The notes below the pieces were generated by a model. That model was not told the DNA's origin. It was given only the letters and a program-made list of their open reading frames with translations, and did not search any database. Position numbers and translations under genes: made by a program. Shown piece by piece: positions 51,914 through 57,656 of a stretch of 57,656 nt of DNA (positions are counted from its first letter, which is position 1; each line of letters starts with the position of its first letter). This DNA is from Streptomyces adelaidensis (GTDB taxonomy: Bacteria; Actinomycetota; Actinomycetes; Streptomycetales; Streptomycetaceae), in assembly GCF_016598475.1 (NCBI RefSeq), contig NZ_JAEMUX010000056.1:1-57656 (forward strand), given 5' to 3'.

Positions 51914-52123
51914 CGCCGCCCGGCATCCGAGGCCGGCCCCCACCGACCGGCACGCCCTTCCTACGGGGGGAGGGGCGTGCCCGCGGCACACCGACAAACC
52001 GCCCAAAATGTCCCACTCCGGGCGCTCCGACCCGCCCCCGCGGAACCGGCGGTCCTCCCTGCGCTATCCCGCACGTAAGGTCGCCGTAACCGGTGATTCA
52101 GACGGCCTTGCGACGCTTCCGCA

Positions 52124-54589
52124 ATGAACCCCGTCGTGCCCGAGCCCTCGCCGCCCCCACGCAACGGCCCAAGCAACGGGAAGAGCGCGGGGAGCGGCCA
52201 CTCCACGAACGCCGATGTCACGGCGGACGTCGTCGCGCGCATCGACGCTGACATCGCCGAGAACACCGCCGCCAACGCCCCCTCGCACATCGACGCGCTC
52301 CCACCGGCTCTCTCCGACGCGCCGGTCATGCTCGCGGCGCGGAAGAATGGTGTCATGAGCCAGTCCAACGCCCAGGCAGCCCAGGTCCAGCACGCGCAGC
52401 CGTCCGTCGGCTCCCTAGCGGCGCACCGCCCCCACACGGTGGCCGCCGCGGTCTCCGACCTCGAACCCGACATCGACGCCGACCTCGACGACTACGAGGA
52501 CGGTGAGTTCGACGGCGACCGGCTGCCGCAGGGCCGTTTCCTGGACCGTGAGCGCAGCTGGCTCGCGTTCAACGAGCGCGTCCTGGAACTCGCCGAGGAC
52601 CCGGACACCCCGCTCCTCGAACGGGCCAAGTTCCTGGCGATCTTCGCCAGCAACCTGGACGAGTTCTTCATGGTCCGGGTGGCCGGCCTGAAGCGCCGGA
52701 TCGCCACCGGCGTCGCCACCAAGTCCGCCTCCGGCCTCCAGCCCCGCGAGGTGCTGGAGATGATCTGGGCCCGCTCACGCGAGCTGATGGCCCGGCACGC
52801 CGCCTGCTTCCACGAGGACGTCGCCCCCGCGCTGGCCGAGGAAGGCGTCCATCTGGTCCGCTGGAGCGAGCTGACGGAGAAGGAACAGGCCCGCCTGTTC
52901 ACCCTCTTCCGCCACCAGATCTTCCCGGTCCTGACCCCGCTGGCCGTCGACCCCGCGCACCCCTTCCCGTACATCTCGGGTCTCTCGCTCAACCTCGCGG
53001 TCGTCGTGCGCAACCCGGTCTCCGGCCACCGGCACTTCGCCCGGGTGAAGGTCCCGCCGCTGCTCTCCCGCTTCCTGGAGGCCTCCCCGAACCGGTACGT
53101 GCCCATCGAGGACGTGATCGCGGCACACCTGGAGGAGCTGTTCCCGGGCATGGAGGTGCTGCAGCACCACACCTTCCGCCTCACCCGCAACGAGGACCTG
53201 GAGGTCGAGGAGGACGACGCCGAGAACCTCCTCCAGGCCCTGGAGAAGGAACTCATGCGGCGCCGCTTCGGGCCGCCGGTGCGCCTGGAGGTCGAGGAGT
53301 CCATCGACCGGTACGTCCTCGACCTGCTGGTACGGGAGCTGAAGATCAAGGAGGCCGAGGTGTACCCGCTGCCGGGCCCCCTCGACCTCACCGGTCTCTT
53401 CGGCATCGGCGCCCTGGACCGGCCCGAGCTGAAGTTCCAGAAATTCATCGCGGGCACCCACCGCGATCTGGCCGAGGTCGAGTCGGCGTCGCCGCCCGAC
53501 ATATTCGCCGCCCTGCGCGAGCGGGACGTCCTGCTGCACCACCCCTACGACTCCTTCTCCACCTCCGTACAGGCGTTCCTGGAGCAGGCGGCCGGCGACC
53601 CGGACGTCCTCGCCATCAAGCAGACCCTGTACCGCACCTCGGGCGACTCCCCGATCGTCGACGCGCTCATCGACGCCGCCGAGTCCGGCAAGCAGGTCCT
53701 CGTCCTCGTCGAGATCAAGGCCCGCTTCGATGAGCAGGCCAACATCAAGTGGGCCCGCAAGCTGGAGGAGTCCGGCTGCCATGTCGTCTACGGCCTGGTC
53801 GGTCTGAAGACCCACTGCAAGCTCTCCCTGGTGGTCCGCCAGGAGGGCGAGACGCTCCGCCGCTACTCGCACGTGGGTACGGGCAACTACCACCCGAAGA
53901 CGGCCCGCCTCTACGAGGACCTGGGCCTGCTGACGGCGGACCCGCAGGTCGGCGCCGACCTCTCCGACCTCTTCAACCGTCTCTCCGGCTACTCGCGCCG
54001 GGAGACCTACCGCCGTCTTCTCGTCGCCCCCAAGTCCCTGCGCGACGGCCTGATCGCCCGGATCGACAAGGAGGCCCAGCACCACCGCGCCGGGCGCCCC
54101 GCGCACGTCCGCATCAAGGTCAACTCGATGGTGGACGAGGCCCTGATCGACGCCTGCTACCGGGCCTCGCAGGCCGGTGTGCCGGTCGACATCTGGGTAC
54201 GCGGCATCTGCGCCGTACGGCCGGGCGTCCCCGGCCTGTCGGAGAACATCCGGGTCCGCTCCATCCTCGGCCGCTTCCTGGAGCACTCCAGGGTCTTCGG
54301 CTTCGGCAACGGCGGCGAGCCCGAGGTGTGGTTCGGCAGCGCCGACATGATGCACCGCAACCTCGACCGCCGGATCGAGGCTCTGGTACGGGTCACCGAC
54401 CCGGCGCACCGGGCGGCCCTCAACCGCCTGCTGGAGACCGGCATGTCCGACACGACCTCCTCCTGGCACCTCGGTCCCGACGGCGAGTGGACCCGGCACG
54501 CGACCGACGCGGACGGCCAGCCCCTCCGCAACGTCCAGGAGATGCTCATTGACGCCCGGAGGCGCCGGCGTGGCACAGCGACACCTTGA
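52124..54589 (+). CDS. ppk: Polyphosphate kinase 1
   Basis: An 821-residue PPK1 with N-terminal, head and two PLD-like catalytic domains. Key blocks are RFLDRERSWLAFNERVLELA, FFMVRVAGLK, AIKQTLYRTSGDSPIV, the autophosphorylated His region SHVGTGNYHPKTARLYEDL and ILGRFLEHSRVFGF with the second conserved His. It makes polyphosphate from ATP. The first 77 residues are Pro/Asp-rich and weakly conserved; an ATG at 52355 (MSQSNAQAAQ, GGAAG upstream) gives 744 residues. I keep 52124 because third positions are strongly G/C there too. It is followed by CHAD and NUDIX genes, as in other actinobacteria. Confidence 0.93.
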   Translation: MNPVVPEPSPPPRNGPSNGKSAGSGHSTNADVTADVVARIDADIAENTAANAPSHIDALPPALSDAPVMLAARKNGVMSQSNAQAAQVQHAQPSVGSLAAHRPHTVAAAVSDLEPDIDADLDDYEDGEFDGDRLPQGRFLDRERSWLAFNERVLELAEDPDTPLLERAKFLAIFASNLDEFFMVRVAGLKRRIATGVATKSASGLQPREVLEMIWARSRELMARHAACFHEDVAPALAEEGVHLVRWSELTEKEQARLFTLFRHQIFPVLTPLAVDPAHPFPYISGLSLNLAVVVRNPVSGHRHFARVKVPPLLSRFLEASPNRYVPIEDVIAAHLEELFPGMEVLQHHTFRLTRNEDLEVEEDDAENLLQALEKELMRRRFGPPVRLEVEESIDRYVLDLLVRELKIKEAEVYPLPGPLDLTGLFGIGALDRPELKFQKFIAGTHRDLAEVESASPPDIFAALRERDVLLHHPYDSFSTSVQAFLEQAAGDPDVLAIKQTLYRTSGDSPIVDALIDAAESGKQVLVLVEIKARFDEQANIKWARKLEESGCHVVYGLVGLKTHCKLSLVVRQEGETLRRYSHVGTGNYHPKTARLYEDLGLLTADPQVGADLSDLFNRLSGYSRRETYRRLLVAPKSLRDGLIARIDKEAQHHRAGRPAHVRIKVNSMVDEALIDACYRASQAGVPVDIWVRGICAVRPGVPGLSENIRVRSILGRFLEHSRVFGFGNGGEPEVWFGSADMMHRNLDRRIEALVRVTDPAHRAALNRLLETGMSDTTSSWHLGPDGEWTRHATDADGQPLRNVQEMLIDARRRRRGTATP

Positions 54590-55658
54590 CCCCATGAACC
54601 CCGAGGCCGCCCCCGGGGAGGCGCCGGCCGAGGCCCTCGCCGGCTATCTGCGGGCCCAGGCCACGGGGTTCCTCCGCGCGCTGCGCACCCACCGCGAGAC
54701 CGGTGGGGGTGCGGCCGCGGGAGCCGGGGAGTCCTCCGAAGCGGCCCTCGCGCTGCGCCGCTCGGCCCGCCGCATCAGCGGCACACTGCACACCTTCCGC
54801 CCCCTGCTGGACGCGGACTGGTCGGAGTCCCTCCGCCCCGAACTGGCCTGGCTGTCCGGCACGTTGGGACGGGAACACGCGTACTCGGCACGCCTGGACC
54901 GCCTGGTCACGGCCCTGAACCGGCTGTCGGGAGCGACCGGTTTCCCCACCCAGCCGGCGGGCTCGGTCCCGTCCGCCCGTACCGCCGCCGCCCGCACCGC
55001 CCAAGCGCCCCCCGCCCAACCCGCCCCGGACCGCGGCACCTTGACGGTGGGCGCCGCGAAGGCGGGCGCCCTCCTGGACCGCCAGCTCACCCTCGCCCGC
55101 ACCCGGGCCCACTCCGCGGCCCTCCAGGCCCTCGGCTCCTCCCGCTTCCACGCGGTCGCGGACAACGTCGCCGTGCTGGCCAGCGAGGTCCCCCTCACCC
55201 CCACCGCCCCCACCGCGGACCTCCGCCCGCTGGCCGCGGCCGCCCACGACCGCCTCCGCGACGCGGTCACCGGCCTGCCCCTGCACACCGCCGGCCGCCC
55301 CTACAACGCCGAGGCCCTCATCCACGGCCTCTCCCCCGACACCGTCCCCCACCCCCAGGACGCCCCCTGGCACCAGGTACGGCTCCTCCTCCGACTCCAC
55401 CGCTACGCTCTGGAGGTCCTCCACCCCGGCGCCGTCCCCGTCGACGTACGCCTCCTCGCGGCCGGCGAGGCCCTCAACCGCCACCGCGACGCCTCCGAAG
55501 CGGCCTCGGCGGCGGCCGCCGCCGCCCGCACCCCCCGCATCGCCCCGGCCACCGCCTACGCCCTCGGCGTCCTGCACGCCGACCAACGCCACGAGGTGGA
55601 AGCCGCCCGCTTCGCCTTCCAGCAGTCCTGGCAGAAGGAGGCGGTGAGCACGTCTTGA
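54570..55658 (+). CDS. CHAD-domain protein
   Basis: A 362-residue helical protein with conserved basic residues and histidines of the CHAD domain (ALRRSARRISGTLHTFRPLLD, LLLRLHRYALEVLHPG, AYALGVLHADQRHEV). CHAD domains bind polyphosphate, which fits its place directly after ppk. The GTG at 54570 has GGAGG seven bases upstream and overlaps the ppk end by 20 bp; an ATG at 54594 is another option. An Ala/Pro-rich insert (about 130-160) is low in complexity. Confidence 0.88.
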   Translation: MAQRHLDPMNPEAAPGEAPAEALAGYLRAQATGFLRALRTHRETGGGAAAGAGESSEAALALRRSARRISGTLHTFRPLLDADWSESLRPELAWLSGTLGREHAYSARLDRLVTALNRLSGATGFPTQPAGSVPSARTAAARTAQAPPAQPAPDRGTLTVGAAKAGALLDRQLTLARTRAHSAALQALGSSRFHAVADNVAVLASEVPLTPTAPTADLRPLAAAAHDRLRDAVTGLPLHTAGRPYNAEALIHGLSPDTVPHPQDAPWHQVRLLLRLHRYALEVLHPGAVPVDVRLLAAGEALNRHRDASEAASAAAAAARTPRIAPATAYALGVLHADQRHEVEAARFAFQQSWQKEAVSTS

Positions 55659-55805
55659 CCGCCGACACCGACAACACCGACAACACCGACCCCGCCGACC
55701 CCGCCGGCCCGTCATCCAAGCCGCGGGCCGTGTCCTGTGGCGCCGCGCCCCCACCACCGGTGACCTGGAGATCTGCCTGGTCCACCGGCCGAAGTACGAC
55801 GAGTC
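55655..55805 (+). pseudogene. Frameshifted and truncated NUDIX relic
   Basis: A TTG/GTG-type start overlapping the CHAD stop opens an N-terminal Thr/Asp repeat (TADTDNTDNTD). The frame then shifts by one base at about 55708-55712. The next frame reads VIQAAGRVLWRRAPTTGDLE and CLVHRPKYDE, the first strands of a NUDIX hydrolase, before ending at a stop near 55830 without a Nudix box. The intact gene at 55869 has the equivalent VRAAGCALWRRAP...LALVHRPKW, so this is the remains of the native ppk-linked NUDIX gene. Confidence 0.65.
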
Positions 55806-55868
55806 GCGTGATCGTGGACTACGGTGAAAGAACCCGCAGGTCAGAGGCATAACGAGATCGAGGTAGTG

Positions 55869-56300
55869 ATGGACGTCACACCGCTGGTACGTGCTGCGGG
55901 CTGTGCCCTGTGGCGTCGGGCGCCCTCGGGCGGGGGCATCGAACTGGCCCTGGTCCACCGGCCGAAGTGGGCAGACTGGTCACTCCCCAAGGGCAAGCTC
56001 AAGCCCGACGAAGAGGCCCGTGACGGGGCCGTTCGCGAAGTGCTTGAGGAGACCGGCATGACCTGCGAACTCGGGCCGGAGCTCCCCGCCGTCCATTACA
56101 CCGACGCTCGCGGGCGTCCCAAGCAGGTGCGCTACTGGGCGGCCGAAGCAACCGGCGGCACCTTCGCGCCGAACGACGAAGTATCCCGGCTCCTCTGGCT
56201 GCCCCCCGAGGCTGCGACTCAGCGCCTCACGCACGAGCGGGACCGAACGTTGGTCTCCGCGCTCCTCGACGCGCTGCACCAGGCGGGAAATGGCCACTGA
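55869..56300 (+). CDS. NUDIX hydrolase (MutT/RppH-like)
   Basis: A 143-residue protein with the full Nudix box GKLKPDEEARDGAVREVLEETGM (Gx5Ex7REVxEExGU) at about residues 43-65. The LVHRPKWADWSLPKGK lead-in is that of the Ap(n)A/diphosphoinositol phosphatase-like MutT group. It hydrolyses a nucleoside diphosphate linked to another group. ATG at 55869 has a GAGG-type site; the frame is open upstream to 55824. It follows the NUDIX relic and may be its functional replacement. A terminator hairpin follows. Confidence 0.92.
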   Translation: MDVTPLVRAAGCALWRRAPSGGGIELALVHRPKWADWSLPKGKLKPDEEARDGAVREVLEETGMTCELGPELPAVHYTDARGRPKQVRYWAAEATGGTFAPNDEVSRLLWLPPEAATQRLTHERDRTLVSALLDALHQAGNGH

Positions 56301-56321
56301 GGCGCCTCCCGACCCACCAAA

Positions 56322-56354
56322 GAGCCCCGTCAGGCATGTGGCCGGACGGGGCTC
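56322..56354 (+). terminator. Terminator after the NUDIX gene
   Basis: Perfect ten-base arms GAGCCCCGTC and GACGGGGCTC with a 13-bp loop, 21 bp after the stop codon. Confidence 0.75.
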
Positions 56355-56659
56355 CCTCTCGCGTCAGGGCAGAGCTGTCGAAGGCTGGGCCCTTTGGAGA
56401 TCCATGTCGAGTCGAAGAGGGCTTCGAGGCTCCCTGGCTGTTCGGCCGTCGGCTCGGGCGCCCGGTCCAACTCCGCAGCGACCCACTCTTCGAGTGGTAC
56501 AGCCGCCTTCCCCTCCCACTGAGGCTCGATCCACCGCGTGAGTTCTGATCCCGGGTGTCGGACGGGGTCCGGGTGTGTTTTCGGGATGCTGGCAGCGGTG
56601 ACCGCCGGGTGGCCGTCCGGTGCGGGGTCTTCGAGGTCCCTTTCACATCCGATCAGCAC
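56330..56659 (-). CDS. Possible hypothetical protein
   Basis: A 109-residue open frame with a moderately G/C-biased third position. It includes a Trp- and acid-rich part (LTRWIEPQWEGKAAVPLEEW) and no known domain. Its end runs through the NUDIX terminator. There is no clear binding site. It fills a 400-bp stretch otherwise empty; weak support only. Confidence 0.3.
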   Translation of the reverse strand: MLIGCERDLEDPAPDGHPAVTAASIPKTHPDPVRHPGSELTRWIEPQWEGKAAVPLEEWVAAELDRAPEPTAEQPGSLEALFDSTWISKGPSLRQLCPDARGSPVRPHA

Positions 56660-56702
56660 GCGGTGGATCGAGGCTCGATAGCAGGTCGGCGACCTCGCAG
56701 AT

Positions 56703-56990
56703 TCAGGTGGCGTTGGTCGTGTTGTAGCACGTCCAATAAGTGGACCACTCTACCTCGTCGGTGGGGCTCGTGTTTGGGTAACTGCTACCCTGCTTGATCG
56801 ATCTTGTCGCGGGGAACTCGGCCCGGCACTTGTCCCAGCCGGCCCCCCAAGATGTGGTCGCTCCTTGCGTATCCCCAAACACCTGCACCCTTCCGAGCTC
56901 AGCGGCGGAGGCGGGGGTAGCGAGAGCGATGCCGCCGATGACTGCTGCGGCGAGCGCTACGCCCGTGGCCTTGTGACGCATGCGAAACAT
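56703..56990 (-). CDS. Small secreted hypothetical protein
   Basis: A 95-residue exported protein. The signal peptide (MFRMRHKATGVALAAAVIGG, cleavage after ATPASAA) is followed by a ~60-residue mature domain with two Cys (DKCRAEFP and YWTCYN) that probably pair. ATG at 56990 has AAGGAAA upstream. Small two-Cys secreted proteins with WDKC..EF patterns are common in streptomycetes; function unknown. It has AT-richer flanks on the upstream side. Confidence 0.75.
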   Translation of the reverse strand: MFRMRHKATGVALAAAVIGGIALATPASAAELGRVQVFGDTQGATTSWGAGWDKCRAEFPATRSIKQGSSYPNTSPTDEVEWSTYWTCYNTTNAT

Positions 56991-57023
56991 ACGTTTCCTT
57001 TCTTCACGTGATCTCTTCAGCAC

Positions 57024-57656
57024 CTCGAAAGTGCTGGCACCCTTCCTCGTCGACGCGACCTTCCCCGAGTTCGACTCCGGTCACAGGCAACGGATGTGGG
57101 CGCGCTCTGTAGGGCAATCGCCGACGGCGGCCCGCTGACCATGTCCACGAGCGGCCGCCCCAGGATCATGGAGAGGATGGCCGCCTTCCTTCCTCGAACA
57201 CCCGAGGATTCCGGCTCGCCGTCACATTGAATTCACTGGAATTCCTTAAGTACATAAAGAAAACGTGGGGGGAATTAAGCAGTCCCGCGTTTGCGGCATT
57301 CGGACACGAGAAGCCGCGTTCCAGACGCTCTTCGCATCGGGTTCAAGGAAGCGTGAGGATCGATCTGATCATACGGGACTCAATACGGGCTTTCGGGCCC
57401 AGCAGCCCGGACAATCACACTTACCGCACACTTGCCTCACTCGCCGAACACCCACCCCATTCGCCCGGTCGACCCTGGAGAAGGGGCAGCGCAGACTCTC
57501 GGCAAATTCTCAGCTTGCTCTCGCGGTATTCCCAGCTTCGGCAGTTATCCCAGCCGACATCCTGACGGCCGCGAGCGGGTGCCACGTGGTCAACTCCAGG
57601 ACCCGAATGCCCACGGCCGTCGCCTCGGACGACGTGTGCGGCTGCCGCTCGTTCAG
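57024..57656. other. Right-edge region without a supported gene
   Basis: About 630 bp. The segment 57220-57290 is clearly AT-rich for this genome and may be a promoter of a gene outside the window or an acquired piece. No frame has a recognisable domain, no tRNA or rRNA is visible, and the last ~100 bp could be the end of a gene on the minus strand, which I cannot confirm. Confidence 0.4.

Noticed and set aside
52775..54595. 606-codon minus-strand frame over ppk
   Set aside because: Antisense to a fully motif-supported polyphosphate kinase; no domain.

Overview
The window is high-GC DNA with strongly G/C-biased third codon positions and many GTG starts, and its core gene set is that of a Streptomyces chromosome. 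Markers include an RsiG-type c-di-GMP-binding anti-sigma factor (17.7-18.3 kb), the nickel regulator Nur, the nitrogen regulator GlnR, mycothiol synthase MshD, and a ppk-CHAD-NUDIX cluster. From memory the order rsiG / dtd / ygfZ / nur / FABP / DsrE / DUF3099 / DUF1416 / cysA / glnR / lacI / protease-RR-HK / 5'-nucleotidase / mshD / ytrA-ABC / ppk matches the S. coelicolor SCO4184 to SCO4143 region, so these genes are core. The blocks between them look accessory.

Layout. 0.4-5.9 kb: a VOC protein, a DinB/DUF664 protein, a deazaflavin-type nitroreductase and a hemerythrin domain separated by a frame break, a HelD/HelR-like RNA polymerase-recycling ATPase, and its likely TetR regulator with a palindromic operator between them. 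6.0-14.9 kb: an unusual block of three APH-fold kinase domains in two proteins, two HAD phosphatases, three paralogous GntR-type regulators and two homologous ~60-residue membrane proteins. Two of the regulators share a duplicated promoter block with the same palindrome. 15.1-20.5 kb: Eis-like acetyltransferase, asparaginase, RsiG, DTD, YgfZ, Nur. 20.5-23.5 kb: a three-gene operon (HEPN/Abi-like, N6-methylase with an N-terminal HTH, half-size HsdS) with no restriction subunit. 23.8-29.9 kb: conserved small proteins and the sulfur gene cysA, preceded by a Cys-containing leader peptide. 29.9-37.3 kb: hydrolase, GlnR, a LacI regulator, a membrane-anchored trypsin-like protease and its two-component system.

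37.2-44.5 kb is a second accessory stretch. It holds an overlapping toxin-antitoxin-like pair, an erythromycin-esterase homologue divergent from a TioE/MerR regulator with a His-rich repeat tail, a secreted protein with a pore-former-like central region, a response regulator that has lost its stop codon and kinase, and a 40-residue Lys-rich peptide gene just upstream of an ABC exporter. 44.6-56.3 kb returns to the core: 5'-nucleotidase, mshD, a YtrA-type regulator with one ATPase and three permeases, ppk, CHAD, and two NUDIX copies of which one is a broken relic. The right end holds one small secreted protein and ~600 bp with no gene that I can support.

Best candidates for something undescribed: (1) the GntR/HAD/APH/small-membrane-protein module with repeated operators; (2) the peptide plus ABC exporter unit at 42.4-44.3 kb; (3) the restriction-less HEPN-methylase-specificity operon. 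Short in-frame tandem repeats (mostly hexamers) recur across the window, in genes and intergenic DNA. All family assignments come from reading motifs by eye; no database search was run.
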